In this document: one piece after another, positions 22,013 to 30,954 of the stretch
How positions within the stretch are numbered: the stretch's first letter is position 1
Layout: each line of letters begins with the position of its first letter
Origin: Planctomycetota bacterium
Lineage (GTDB): Bacteria > Planctomycetota > UBA11346
Direction of reading: 5' to 3'
Assembly (NCBI GenBank): GCA_014193115.1
Contig: BJHQ01000001.1
Span: 124,001 to 188,000, forward strand
Length of the DNA stretch: 64,000 nucleotides
Translations under genes and position numbers: made by a program
The notes under the pieces: model-generated
Seen by the model: only the letters and a program-made list of their open reading frames with translations
Database searches by the model: none
What the model was told of the DNA's origin: nothing

Positions 22013-22378
22013 TCAGGAGAAGACGTGGTGGAGGACCGCATGGAAGCGTTCCATCGCAAAGGGCTTTGAGAGCATGGCGACGGCTCCGGAGGCCATCGCC
22101 CGATGCGCCAGAGCGTCGTCGGCCCGGGCCGACAGCAGCAGCACCGCACCAGCCGGCGGTGGCGGCGGCTGGGAACGGACCCAGTCGAGCAGCTGGAAGC
22201 CGGTCAGGTCAGGCATATCGACATCGCTGACCAGGAGGTCAACCCGCTGCCGGCGCATCGCCGCCATCGCGGCCTGGCCGCAGTCGGCGGAGGCCACGGC
22301 GCCGAAGGCGTCCAGCATCTCGCACAGTGATTCGCGCACCAGGCGATCGTCATCAGCGACCAGGATGCGGTGGGACAT
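22013..22378 (-). CDS. Single-domain response regulator (receiver only)
   Basis: A 121-aa stand-alone receiver. The acidic pocket is VADDD (9-11), the phospho-acceptor is Asp52 in LLVSDVDMPDLTG, Ser83 lies at the Thr/Ser position in LLLSARA, and Lys105 in SKPF completes the site. All key residues are present, so it should be phosphorylatable. There is no output domain. It starts at ATG 22378 (MSHRILVADDD). It lies 40 bp upstream of dnaK on the same strand and is therefore likely co-transcribed, an unusual setting that hints at a signalling input to, or shared regulation with, the stress chaperones. Confidence 0.9.
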   Translation of the reverse strand: MSHRILVADDDRLVRESLCEMLDAFGAVASADCGQAAMAAMRRQRVDLLVSDVDMPDLTGFQLLDWVRSQPPPPPAGAVLLLSARADDALAHRAMASGAVAMLSKPFAMERFHAVLHHVFS

Positions 22379-22565
22379 GGCGGGGCGATCCGACGTTAGG
22401 TGAGCACCGGGCATGCCAAAGCCGGATGGTAGCGAGAACCCTGCTGCATCCGCATCTTCCTGCAAATCAACGTCGATTCAGCAGGTCTTCTGACTGGTCG
22501 CCGCGCTGGCGGCCGGGTTGGTCAATTCGACCCGCTCGGCGCTCCCGGCCTCGTCCTTGCCAAGC

Positions 22566-22740
22566 CGGCGCTCCAAGCTGGGCACAACGCTCTAGTCGGC
22601 ACGTCGCGCACAATCAAACCCAGCCGAGCTGGCGCTCAACGCTACCAGCCCAGTCCAGCCGAGCTGGCGCTCCCAGCGGCTGGCTGGCGCTCGGCGCTCC
22701 CAGCGGCTGGCTGGCTCGCCACTACGGCTGGCCGGTGCCC
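22566..22740. repeat. Family-B palindromic repeats
   Basis: Several copies of CAGCCGAGCTGGCGCTC (22621, 22656) and the pair CCCAGCGGCTGGCTGG (about 22672 and 22699), with the palindromic logic GCCGAGC-GCTCGGC. They fill the intergenic space before the small membrane protein. The remainder of 22466-22783 shows nothing else. Confidence 0.8.
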
Positions 22741-22783
22741 CAGAGCGGCTTGCCCCTCTCTCCAGTCCACCCACAACCCACCC

Positions 22784-23098
22784 ATGCCGACACGCGCTCC
22801 TGGGTCCCTGCGCAGCCTGCTGCTTGGTTTGCTGGCGGTGGCCTTCAGCCCGATCTTCATGGTCGGCCTGAGCAGCGCGCTCGTCGCCATCGTCCTGCTG
22901 ATCCGGGCGCGTTCCTTCGCCGTGGCTGATCCGGAACGCTACGTCTTCGGACCCACCGCCTGGCTGGCCACCGCCCTGACGGTGGTCGGCACCACCCTGT
23001 CGGTCTTGTTCACCTTGTTCTACATGGCGTTCTTCGCCTTCCTGCTGGCGCTGATCGCGGCGTTCACCGGCACCGGCGGGCACGGACCGCTGATCTGA
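22784..23098 (+). CDS. Small hydrophobic membrane protein, function unknown
   Basis: 104 aa with an N-terminal helix (about 10-42) separated by a short polar stretch (RARSFAVADPERYVFGPT) from a second hydrophobic region (about 60-95). I recognise no family. Codon and amino-acid usage look like those of real genes here, and the frame sits alone between repeat tracts, which supports it. No ribosome-binding site is obvious. Confidence 0.5.
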   Translation: MPTRAPGSLRSLLLGLLAVAFSPIFMVGLSSALVAIVLLIRARSFAVADPERYVFGPTAWLATALTVVGTTLSVLFTLFYMAFFAFLLALIAAFTGTGGHGPLI

Positions 23099-23322
23099 CA
23101 GGTAGACTTCCTGCCCTCGATTCCATCAGGGGCGACCTGCGGTCGCTCTGTTTTCCTGGAGAAATCGGGGGGCTCTGTCCAGGGGTCGTCACGCCACCCT
23201 TCAATCCCTTAGGTTGCCTTTTCAGCAGCCTGCTCACAATGGGCTCGAGTACGTATAACGTGAGCATATTGCAGCTGTGGAGGCTTTTGGCAGCTAGCCG
23301 AGCCAAGTGGGGGCGCAGCCGA

Positions 23323-23490
23323 GCCCCGTAGGGACGGCTGAGTCGAGTCGTGATATCAACCTCGCACGACGCGGTGCCGGCGGGCTGAAGCCCGCAAAAG
23401 GTTCAGCCGTCCCTACGGGACTTGTCCAGTCCGGTGAACCCTACCGGGGCTGAAGCCCCGGGCTGGTATCGCAGCGTCCCTACGGGACGC
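23323..23490. repeat. CCCTACGGG-type and GGGGCTGAAGCCCC-type palindromes
   Basis: GCCCCGTAGGGACGGCTG (23323-23340), GCCGTCCCTACGGGAC (about 23406), ACCGGGGCTGAAGCCCCGGG (about 23443) and GCGTCCCTACGGGACGC (23474-23490) are clustered. These differ from families A and B. Similar short palindromes are abundant in some planctomycete genomes. The surrounding 23099-23667 has lower GC than the window average and no gene I can support. Confidence 0.75.
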
Positions 23491-23516
23491 TCACCGGCAA
23501 TGAGGTGTTACAAATA

Positions 23517-23606
23517 GGGGCCATTTTGGACGAAATGGACGTTGCGAAAAATGGCCGCCTTTCATAGGTATTTCGGGCGCACCAGGATTACGTCCAATAT
23601 GGCTCC
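23517..23606. repeat. Imperfect inverted repeats flanking about 60 bp
   Basis: GGGGCCATTTTGGACG at 23517-23532 is the inverted partner (13 of 16 matches) of CGTCCAATATGGCTCC at 23591-23606. The enclosed segment is AT-richer than its surroundings and has no reading frame. This could be a small non-autonomous element or a long hairpin. Confidence 0.5.
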
Positions 23607-23667
23607 TGGTAGTATCTTGCGCAAGCCCTAACGAACGAAGCCATCTACCCTTAGGCGGCCGCCTCTG

Positions 23668-26238
23668 TCACGTCCGCAGTTCCACCGGATTCAGATAGGT
23701 ATCGTCGCCTTCCTCCCAGGTGGCGCCCTGGGATTTCAAGGTGTCGATCCAGTCGTCCCAGGTCTTGAGGATTTCCCGCGGCGCGGTGCCTTTCTGCGGG
23801 CCGACGAAGCCGAGATCCTCAAGCCGTTCGACATAACTGGTGGCCTTGTTGTAGCCGATATTCAGCTTGCGGCGGAAGAAATCCGCGCCGGTGCGGTTGT
23901 AGCGGTACATCGCCTGGACTGCGGCGTGGAAATCCCGGTCTCCGAGCCATTCGCCGCCGGCCTCGCCGGGTTTCGCGCCGGAGCCGTCGCCTGATTGGGC
24001 GACCGCTCCGACGTCGACGACGGCGTCCTCGTACACCGGCCGGGCCTGGGCCTTGGCGTGGTCGACGATCGCGGCGATCTCTGAATCCTTCAGCATCAGG
24101 CCCTGGGCGCGCACCGGCAGGCTGGTGCCCGGCTGCAGGAACAGCATGTCGCCTTTGCCGAGCAGGTTCTCGGCGCCGCTGACATCGAGCACGACCCGTG
24201 AATTGTTCTTGTCGACCACCCGGAAGCAGATCCGGCTGGGCAGGTTGGATTTGATCAAGCCGGTGACCACGTCGGCGCTGGGCCGCTGGGTGGTCAGGAT
24301 CACGTGGATGCCGCAGGCCCGGGATTTCGCGGCGAGTCTGACAATGGATTTTTCGACCTCTTTGTTGACCATCATCAGGTCGGCGTATTCGTCGACCAGG
24401 ACCACGATATAGGGCATGAAGGCCGAATCGTGGCTGAGGTCCTCCAGCTTCATCTCCTTTTTCGCCAGGCGGAAGCGCAGCTCGGCATCGCCCAGGGCGT
24501 TGAACCCGGCGATGTCCCGGACCCCGGCGGCCTTCAGCGCCTCGTAGCGCTCATCCATGGTGGTGCAGGCCCATTCCAGGGCGGCGTGGGCCTTGGTCAT
24601 GTCGGTGATCGGCGGCGCCAGCAGGTGCGGGATGTCCTCGTATCCGGCCAGCTCGACCATCTTCGGATCGACCATGATGAATTTGACTTCGTCAGGCCTG
24701 CGGAAGAGCAGCAACGAGCAGATCATCGCGTTCATGCACACCGACTTGCCCATGCCGGTGGAGCCGGCGACGAGCAGGTGGGGCATCTTCGCCAGATCGG
24801 CGATCAGCGGCCGGCCGACGGCGTCGCGGCCAAGCACCAGGGGCAGCATCTGCTTCGACGGATCCACCGCCTCGACCAGCTCGCGCATGCTGACCATCGC
24901 CTTGACCTTGTTCGGCACCTCGATGCCGATGGTGGTCTTGTTGGGCAGCGGGGCGACGATGCGGATGCCCTCGGTGCCCAATTTCATCTGCAAATCCTTT
25001 TCGAATCCTTCGACCTTGTTGACCCGCAGCGACTGGTCGAGCAGGCGGATTTCGTACTGGGTCACCACTGGACCGCGGGTCGCCGCGACCACCTGGACCC
25101 CGATGTCGAAATGGCCGAAGACCTCTTCGATTGCCCGGGCGGTGGTGTTCTTTTCTGCTTCGTGCTGGGCCTCCTGACGGACCGGCGCGGCATCGAGCAG
25201 GTCGTGGCTGGGCAGCACGTACGGAAAGGGGCCAGGGTGCGCTGGCGGCGCCGGGCTGGGGCGGGGCGACGGCGGCTGAGGTGCCTGCGCCGTGGGACTG
25301 GCCACAGGCTGTGGGCTCGGCGCAGGCGGATCGGCGTGCGGCTGGTTGTGCTGGGCGTCGCTGATCTGGGGTAGCGGCTGCTCCGCCGCCGGTACGGGCG
25401 TGGTCGGCGCTGCTTCCGTGCTGGCTGGTATGGCCTCGTCAGGCGCCGGATGACTGCCGGTCGGCGGCAGCTCCTTGCGCTCCAGGGCTTCGCGGTGGGC
25501 GCGGATGCGCTCCACCAGCGATGCGGCATCGGCCGGAATATCCGGATCGGACAGGCGCCGCGAGAGCTCTTCCACCGAGGTCACCTTGCGCTTGCCGCTG
25601 CCGGTTCCCGGTTGCGGCGGCACATAGGCCTCGTTGACCAGCCGTTCGGATTCCGGATCGGTCTCTACCGCCGGCTCCCACCACGAGCGCAGGGCCGAAC
25701 CAAGCCGGCGGAACCACCGGCCGACACCTAGGCGCATCAGCCAGATCGCGAGGAGCAGGACCAGGGTAAGCAGGACAGCCGCTCCCGGGACGCCGAGGGC
25801 CTGGGACAGCAGGCCGGCGCGCTCGTCGCGGCCAGTCAGCAGCCGTCCGACTGCTCCTCCCAGGCCGCCGAGTTCGGTCTGGCTCCAGCGCAACAGCAGC
25901 GGATTGGTCGCCCCGACCGGCAACAGATGGATCAGCCCGGCGACCGCGGGCAGCAGCAGGATCGCGCCAGTCACCCGCCGGGCGGGATCCGACAGATCGT
26001 ACCGCCGCCATAAGGCCTGGGCCCAGCCCGCCATCACCACCGGAACCAGCAGGGCGGCCAGTCCCCAGGACAGGATCAGGGCATGACCCAGGGCCGCTCC
26101 GACCACGCCCATCAGATTGCCCGCTGCCGGCCGAGCTCCGTAGATCTGGTCGCTCGAATAGTCGAGCAGCGACAGCAGGACGAAACCGGCAGCCAGCAGC
26201 AGCAGCACGGCCCACACGATCCGCAAGGCGGCGTTCAT
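23668..26238 (-). CDS. ftsK: FtsK/SpoIIIE-family DNA translocase
   Basis: An 856-aa DNA pump that moves chromosome ends through the closing septum. N-terminal hydrophobic helices (about 5-215) anchor it. A Pro/Ala-rich linker spans about 270-400. The RecA-like motor follows, with Walker A AGSTGMGKSVCMN (about 488-500; commonly GTTGSGKS) and Walker B IVVLVDEYADLMM, then TTQRPSADVVTG. The C-terminal gamma winged helix (ADFFRRKLNIGYNKATSYVE) is the module that reads KOPS polarity sites. Start ATG 26238 gives MNAALRIVW; the longer upstream frame runs into palindrome repeats and is rejected. Confidence 0.95.
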   Translation of the reverse strand: MNAALRIVWAVLLLLAAGFVLLSLLDYSSDQIYGARPAAGNLMGVVGAALGHALILSWGLAALLVPVVMAGWAQALWRRYDLSDPARRVTGAILLLPAVAGLIHLLPVGATNPLLLRWSQTELGGLGGAVGRLLTGRDERAGLLSQALGVPGAAVLLTLVLLLAIWLMRLGVGRWFRRLGSALRSWWEPAVETDPESERLVNEAYVPPQPGTGSGKRKVTSVEELSRRLSDPDIPADAASLVERIRAHREALERKELPPTGSHPAPDEAIPASTEAAPTTPVPAAEQPLPQISDAQHNQPHADPPAPSPQPVASPTAQAPQPPSPRPSPAPPAHPGPFPYVLPSHDLLDAAPVRQEAQHEAEKNTTARAIEEVFGHFDIGVQVVAATRGPVVTQYEIRLLDQSLRVNKVEGFEKDLQMKLGTEGIRIVAPLPNKTTIGIEVPNKVKAMVSMRELVEAVDPSKQMLPLVLGRDAVGRPLIADLAKMPHLLVAGSTGMGKSVCMNAMICSLLLFRRPDEVKFIMVDPKMVELAGYEDIPHLLAPPITDMTKAHAALEWACTTMDERYEALKAAGVRDIAGFNALGDAELRFRLAKKEMKLEDLSHDSAFMPYIVVLVDEYADLMMVNKEVEKSIVRLAAKSRACGIHVILTTQRPSADVVTGLIKSNLPSRICFRVVDKNNSRVVLDVSGAENLLGKGDMLFLQPGTSLPVRAQGLMLKDSEIAAIVDHAKAQARPVYEDAVVDVGAVAQSGDGSGAKPGEAGGEWLGDRDFHAAVQAMYRYNRTGADFFRRKLNIGYNKATSYVERLEDLGFVGPQKGTAPREILKTWDDWIDTLKSQGATWEEGDDTYLNPVELRT

Positions 26239-26375
26239 CGTTCGCGACCCTAGCAGGCCGTGGGAAAACGGCAGCCGGGGGCGCGGGCTGAAGCCTTCCG
26301 TGCTGCTTGTGAATTCCAGCGGCGTGAAAGACCAGGCCAAACGACAACACGAACCCAACGACAGCACAAGCCAAA

Positions 26376-26668
26376 CCAAGCCGAGCAGGCGCTCGTCACT
26401 ACGCGACAACCCGGAGCGCCGCACTCCGTGCGGCTGGTGAACTCCAGCGATGTGAAGTGCCCAGCCCAATCAAGCCGAGCAGGCGCTCGGCGCTCCCAGG
26501 CCACCCGGAGCGCCGCACTCTGTGCGGCTGGTGAGCTCCAGCGGCGTGAAGTGCCCAGCCCAATCAAGCCGAGCAGGCGCTCGTCACTACGCGACAACCC
26601 GGAGCGCCGCACTCCGTGCGGCTCATGAGCTCCAGTGGCGTGAAAAGCCCAACCAATTCAAGCCGAGC
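26376..26668. repeat. 94-bp-period array combining family A and family B palindromes
   Basis: CCGAGCAGGCGCTCG or its variants recur at about 26381, 26475, 26569 and 26663, an exact 94-bp period. Each unit also contains a family-A element (GGAGCGCCGCACTCCGTGCG) and a conserved connector (CCAGCGGCGTGAAGTGCCCA). The array sits directly upstream of ftsK (26239-26704) and contains no gene. Confidence 0.9.
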
Positions 26669-26704
26669 AGCCGCTCGGCGCCGCCAAGAATTCGGCGCTT
26701 GGGC

Positions 26705-27910
26705 TCAATACGACAGCTGGTGCTGCAAGCGCACGATGTCGGCGTCGGCCGGGCCGGATTCGGCCTTCCATTTCGTGTACGACAGCTGGATTTTATGGTG
26801 GTGCCGGTCGAGGTAGCAGTTCACGCCGACATCACCTTGCCAACCGCTCTGGCCGTGATCGGCGGTGCCGAACGGCTGGGATTCGTGGGAATTCGCGGAA
26901 TCGATATCGATCCGGGACAGGCGGCCGGCGAGCTCCCAGGTCGCATCGCCCTGGACCACGGCATATCCCGCCTGGACCAGGTAGACCGCGGTGTCGATCA
27001 CCCGATCGCTGCTGGCGATGGTCACCCCCGGATCGCCGCTGGTGCGGGTCTGCTGCCAGCGGGCTTCGGCGATGGCCGACAGGCCGTCCCAGTGGAGGTT
27101 GGCTTCGACGCCCCAGCACCAGGTGTCGATGCCGGCGTTGATGGCGGCTCCGCCATACGCGACCCGGTCATCATCGTTGAAACCGCAATCGATGCCGATG
27201 CCCAGCCCCCGGCCGCTGGCGCCGGCGAAGCTCTCGTTCCACGGGCCCAGTTCCCAACCCGGTGGCGACCATTCGATCCGGGCGGTGTAGCACAGGCCTT
27301 CGCCGTCCCGGCCATTCCCGGCCGAATCCCCGGCATTGGCCGGAGCGCCGGTGGCCGCGGGATAGCCGGGGAAACCGCTATTGCTGTTCTGCTGGACGTC
27401 GAACCCGGCGGTCAGGCCCGGTCCGCTGGTCAGCCAGCCCAGGCCGAAGCTCCGCGGCCACAAGGGCAGCAACGTGGGCCGGTCGCCGGGCAGCAGCTGC
27501 GCCGACTGGGGGCCGAAACTCGCTCGATTGTAAAAGGGATAATCGAGCCCGCCGTGGATCCGGTGCTCGAATTCGCCGTCGCGCATGACCCAGGCCACGC
27601 TGGCGATCAGCGGGCTGATGGTGCGTCCGGCACCCAGGCCGCCGCGCTCGCTGTTGTCCGCCGCCAGGATCAGGGTGAAGCGCAGGTGCTCGCCCATGGC
27701 CGCAGCTGCCGACAGCCGAAGCCGGCGGAAGTAGCCATCGACATCGTCGGGCTGCGACGCCGTACCATCATTGGTATCGTAAGCCCCGCCGGTCGGACTG
27801 GTGGCCCGGGCGACCTCCAGCCGGGTCTGGGCATGGAGGCCGAACTGGATGGCCAGGCTGTCGCCGGCAGGCAGCAGGGAGGCGACGGAGCAGAGGAGCG
27901 CACAACGCAT
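26705..27910 (-). CDS. Outer-membrane porin-like beta-barrel protein
   Basis: 401 aa with a short signal peptide (MRCALLCSVASLLPAGDSLA). Repeated amphipathic strands follow, for example FRRLRLSAAAAMGEHLRFTL, DVGVNCYLDRHHHKIQLSY and DIVRLQHQLSY, ending in an aromatic residue. The layout fits the phosphate-selective porin (OprO/OprP-like) type: an N-terminal strand containing R/K-rich xRRLRL, a large internal barrel and a terminal Tyr. I cannot assign a substrate. It lies head-adjacent to the exbD pair downstream on the same strand (93 bp), consistent with an energised outer-membrane uptake setting, though porins themselves need no ExbBD. Confidence 0.75.
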   Translation of the reverse strand: MRCALLCSVASLLPAGDSLAIQFGLHAQTRLEVARATSPTGGAYDTNDGTASQPDDVDGYFRRLRLSAAAAMGEHLRFTLILAADNSERGGLGAGRTISPLIASVAWVMRDGEFEHRIHGGLDYPFYNRASFGPQSAQLLPGDRPTLLPLWPRSFGLGWLTSGPGLTAGFDVQQNSNSGFPGYPAATGAPANAGDSAGNGRDGEGLCYTARIEWSPPGWELGPWNESFAGASGRGLGIGIDCGFNDDDRVAYGGAAINAGIDTWCWGVEANLHWDGLSAIAEARWQQTRTSGDPGVTIASSDRVIDTAVYLVQAGYAVVQGDATWELAGRLSRIDIDSANSHESQPFGTADHGQSGWQGDVGVNCYLDRHHHKIQLSYTKWKAESGPADADIVRLQHQLSY

Positions 27911-28003
27911 GCCGAACGATACGGCGCGACAGGCGTGGTGTTGGCACTGCGAACCCGGAGGACCACTGAATAGCGATCCTTGGTTCGCCGTCTCGGCCTC
28001 TGA

Positions 28004-28705
28004 TCATTTCAGCCGGTGCAGTTCGAACAATTCCGCACCCATCTCCTTGACGCTTTCGTTGCGTACCCGGGGCGGGGCGAAGCTGACGGCGCGGGCGTTG
28101 GTCAGCGAGTTGGGATCCATCGCATCGATGAGTCCACCTTGCTTGGCTTCATAGGACCGGGCGGCGTCGTAGGCGATCAGGGCGTAGCGCCAGGACAGAG
28201 CCGAGAAGCAGCTGACCACGATCTCGGATTGCTCCTTCCGCGGTTTCCCAGGGATTTCATAACGCTTCAGGGCTGCATGGATGAAGGCGTGGATGTTCTC
28301 GACCTCGCCCTCCAGGTTGGGATTGTCGCGCTGGGACAGCGTGCGGTTTTCCAGGGTGATCGTTGTCGGATTGCCGCCCATGCGCAGTTCTGCGGTGGGG
28401 ATGATGCCTTGGCCGACGGCCACGTTGTGATCGTACCAGATCTGGTACTCGCGTTCGGTGTGCATCATCGGCAGCCCGGCCGGGGTGATGACCACCTGGA
28501 TCGTCTGCGGCGGTTCGACCACCTGGGTGGGCTTGGCTGGCGGCGAGTTGCCCTTGTTGGTCGGCAGGATGCTAGAGATCGATTTCTCTTCGCTGGTGAA
28601 CTTGGTGGTGAGCATGAAGAACAGCAGCAGGAGCATGATGCAGTCGATCATCGGGACGAGATCGATGCGGCCCTTTTCGATGGCGTGATCTGAGTCGCTG
28701 GACAT
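28004..28705 (-). CDS. ExbD/TolR-family protein, long form, copy 2
   Basis: A 233-aa ExbD-like protein, a partner of ExbB in a proton-driven energy-transducing complex. One membrane helix (about 15-35) carries the essential Asp in LVPMIDCIMLLLLFFML. The periplasmic part is longer than in typical ExbD (~140 aa). It is about 85-90% identical to the protein at 29559-30257. The start follows the preceding short-form exbD by 21 bp. Second gene of the shorter exbD pair, which has no exbB of its own. Confidence 0.92.
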   Translation of the reverse strand: MSSDSDHAIEKGRIDLVPMIDCIMLLLLFFMLTTKFTSEEKSISSILPTNKGNSPPAKPTQVVEPPQTIQVVITPAGLPMMHTEREYQIWYDHNVAVGQGIIPTAELRMGGNPTTITLENRTLSQRDNPNLEGEVENIHAFIHAALKRYEIPGKPRKEQSEIVVSCFSALSWRYALIAYDAARSYEAKQGGLIDAMDPNSLTNARAVSFAPPRVRNESVKEMGAELFELHRLK

Positions 28706-28726
28706 GGCTGGGCTTTCTGTGCGGGG

Positions 28727-29335
28727 TTACCTGTCGCCAGGTTTGCGGGTGGTGAACTCCAGGTTCACGAACGGTTTCTGCGGGACCTTGGGCTGCATCG
28801 ACGCCCCGCTTTGGTCAGGCCGAGGGTTGACCGAATCGACCAGCAGCATCTGGATGTCCTGGACGACGCGGTACTCGGTATCGGCATCGGCGCGGACCTC
28901 GACGATCACAGAGGGCAGCTGCAAAACTCCGCCCCCGGGAGCCTTGGCGCCATTGGGATCGTCGAACGTGCGCGAACGGTCATAGACCAGGTCGAGCTTG
29001 TCACGCAGCTTCTGATAGCCGACGAAGTCCTGTTCGTTCTGGCCCGACGAGATCCACGGCTGGTCCGAGTTCCAGGCGATGGCATTGCGCGGAATGTTGC
29101 CGGCGGCGGTGCTGCCGAAGACGTTGACCACCACCCGGATCCAATTCGCACCGAGTGGTGGTGGCACCTGTCCACTCCGGGTCGGCGGTACAGTGATCTG
29201 TTCATGGCGCTGTTCGACGCTGATCCGGCCGACCAGCATGAAGAACAACAGGATCAGAAACACGCAGTCGATCAGGGGCACCAGGTCCAGGTGCCCATCG
29301 TCGGTGCTGGCGAGCAAGTGCCGTGGTCGGCGCAT
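28727..29335 (-). CDS. ExbD/TolR-family protein, short form, copy 2
   Basis: A 202-aa ExbD-like protein with the membrane helix DLVPLIDCVFLILLFFMLV (Asp conserved) and a periplasmic domain containing VIVEVRADADTEYRVVQDIQ, the normal TolR/ExbD core. It is about 80% identical to the copy at 30279-30884. GGAG before ATG 29335 sets the start. It begins the second exbD pair, downstream of a terminator that closes the first set, so this pair probably has its own promoter in 29336-29450. Confidence 0.92.
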   Translation of the reverse strand: MRRPRHLLASTDDGHLDLVPLIDCVFLILLFFMLVGRISVEQRHEQITVPPTRSGQVPPPLGANWIRVVVNVFGSTAAGNIPRNAIAWNSDQPWISSGQNEQDFVGYQKLRDKLDLVYDRSRTFDDPNGAKAPGGGVLQLPSVIVEVRADADTEYRVVQDIQMLLVDSVNPRPDQSGASMQPKVPQKPFVNLEFTTRKPGDR

Positions 29336-29445
29336 GGGCGTCTCCGGGAAGCGGTTCCCGGAAGAACGCGGCCGACGAGCCAAGGTTCACGGCACCAGGA
29401 ATCAAACGGGCGGGGACAACTTGGCGATCGCCATCATTCAGCAAA

Positions 29446-29476
29446 TGAAAAACGCCAGGGAGATCCCTGGCGTTTT
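29446..29476 (-). terminator. Terminator between the two exbD sets
   Basis: AACGCCAGGG pairs with CCCTGGCGTT around a short AGAT-type loop, followed on the minus strand by a T-run (complement of GAAAA at 29446-29450). The A-run and T-run flank both sides, so it could work in both directions. It would end the exbB-exbD-exbD message. Confidence 0.85.
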
Positions 29477-29558
29477 CACATTCGAAAGTGGCCGCTACAT
29501 CAACCAGTGATCGGCGCTGGGGACCACCTCTGGTGAGGATCGCCGCAGACGGCAGGAA

Positions 29559-30257
29559 TTACTTCAGCCGGTGCAGTTCGAACAATTCCGCGCCCATCTC
29601 CTTGACGCTGTAATTGCGCACCCGGGGCGGGGCGAAGCTGACGGCGCGGGCGTTGGTCAGGGAGTTGGGATCCTTCGCATCGAAGATCGCGCCTTGCTTG
29701 ACTTCGTAGGACCGGGCGGCGTCGTAGGCGATCAGGGCGTAGCGCCAGGACAGGGCCGAGAAGCAGCTGACCACGATCTCGGATTGCTCTTTCCGCGGTT
29801 TCCCAGGAATTTCATAACGCTTCAGGGCTTCATGGATGAAGGCGTGGATGTTCTCGACCTCGCCCGCCAGGTTGGGATTGTCGCGCTGGGACAGCTTGCG
29901 GTTTTCCAGTTTGATCGTTGCCGGATTGCCGCCCATGCGCAGCTCGGCGGCCGGGATGATGCCTTGTCCGACGCCCACGTTCTGGTCGTACCAGGTCTGG
30001 TACTCGCGTTCGGTGTTCATCATCGGCAGCCCGGCCGGAGTGATCACGATCTGGACCATCTGCGGCGGTTCGACCACCTTGTCGGGTTTGGCCGGCGAGG
30101 TGCCCTTGTTGGTCGGCAGGATGCTGGAGATCGACTTTTCTTCGCTGGTGAACTTGGTGGTCAGCATGAAGAACAGCAGCAGCAGCATGATGCAGTCGAT
30201 CATCGGGACGAGATCGATCCGGCCCTTTTCGATGGTGTCATCTGAGTCGCTGGACAT
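29559..30257 (-). CDS. ExbD/TolR-family protein, long form, copy 1
   Basis: 232 aa, nearly identical to the long-form copy at 28004-28705, with the same membrane segment and intramembrane Asp. Differences concentrate in the region after the helix (residues about 53-70) and a few scattered positions. It is the last gene of exbB-exbD(short)-exbD(long), ending 83 bp before the terminator. Having two unlike ExbD subunits next to one ExbB suggests a hetero-oligomeric stator. Confidence 0.92.
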   Translation of the reverse strand: MSSDSDDTIEKGRIDLVPMIDCIMLLLLFFMLTTKFTSEEKSISSILPTNKGTSPAKPDKVVEPPQMVQIVITPAGLPMMNTEREYQTWYDQNVGVGQGIIPAAELRMGGNPATIKLENRKLSQRDNPNLAGEVENIHAFIHEALKRYEIPGKPRKEQSEIVVSCFSALSWRYALIAYDAARSYEVKQGAIFDAKDPNSLTNARAVSFAPPRVRNYSVKEMGAELFELHRLK

Positions 30258-30278
30258 GGCTGGGCTTTCTGGGCGGGG

Positions 30279-30884
30279 TTACTTCTCGCCCGGTTTCCGG
30301 GTGGTGAACTCCAGGTTCACGAACGGTTTCTGCGGGACCTTGGGCTGCATCGACGCCCCGCTCTGGTCAGGCCGCGGGTTGACCGAATCGACCAGCAGCA
30401 TCTGGATTTCCTGGACGACGCGGTATTCGGTGTCCGCGTCGGCGCGGACCTCGACGATGACATAGGGCAGCTGCAAAATACCGCCGCCGGGCACCTTGGT
30501 GCCGTTGGGATCGTCGAATTTGCGCGAACTGTCATAGACCAGGTCGAGCTTGTCGCGCAGCTTTTGATAGCCGACGAAGGCCTGCTCATCCCGGCCCGAC
30601 GAAACCCACGGCTTGTCCGCGTTCCAGGCGATGGAATTGCGTGGGATCTTGCCGGCGGCGGTGCTGCCGAAGACATTGATCACCACCCGGGTCCAATCCT
30701 TGTTCTCGATCATCTTCAGCGCCGTCTTGGTCGGCGGCACGGTGATCTGCTCATTGCGCTGATCGTAGCTGATCCGGCCAACCAGCATGAAGAACAGCAG
30801 GATCAGGAACACGCAGTCGATCAGCGGAACCAGATCCAGGTGTCCGTCATCGGCCTCGGGCTTGAATCGTCGACTGCGGGACAT
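30279..30884 (-). CDS. ExbD/TolR-family protein, short form, copy 1
   Basis: 201 aa with membrane helix DLVPLIDCVFLILLFFMLV and a periplasmic core like the copy at 28727-29335. The most divergent stretch is residues about 50-65, directly after the helix. It lies 70 bp after exbB and 21 bp before the long-form exbD, so the three are likely one operon. Confidence 0.93.
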   Translation of the reverse strand: MSRSRRFKPEADDGHLDLVPLIDCVFLILLFFMLVGRISYDQRNEQITVPPTKTALKMIENKDWTRVVINVFGSTAAGKIPRNSIAWNADKPWVSSGRDEQAFVGYQKLRDKLDLVYDSSRKFDDPNGTKVPGGGILQLPYVIVEVRADADTEYRVVQEIQMLLVDSVNPRPDQSGASMQPKVPQKPFVNLEFTTRKPGEK

Positions 30885-30954
30885 GGTCAGCTCCGAGAGG
30901 GCGACAACAGGTGAACGCGGGTGGCGGGCGAGGGTTCAATCCCGTTCCCGGGGG

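Noticed and set aside
21973-22470. CIRCE (HrcA) operator upstream of the receiver-dnaK-groES operon
   Set aside because: I looked for GCACTC-N9-GAGTGC and found no match in either gap.
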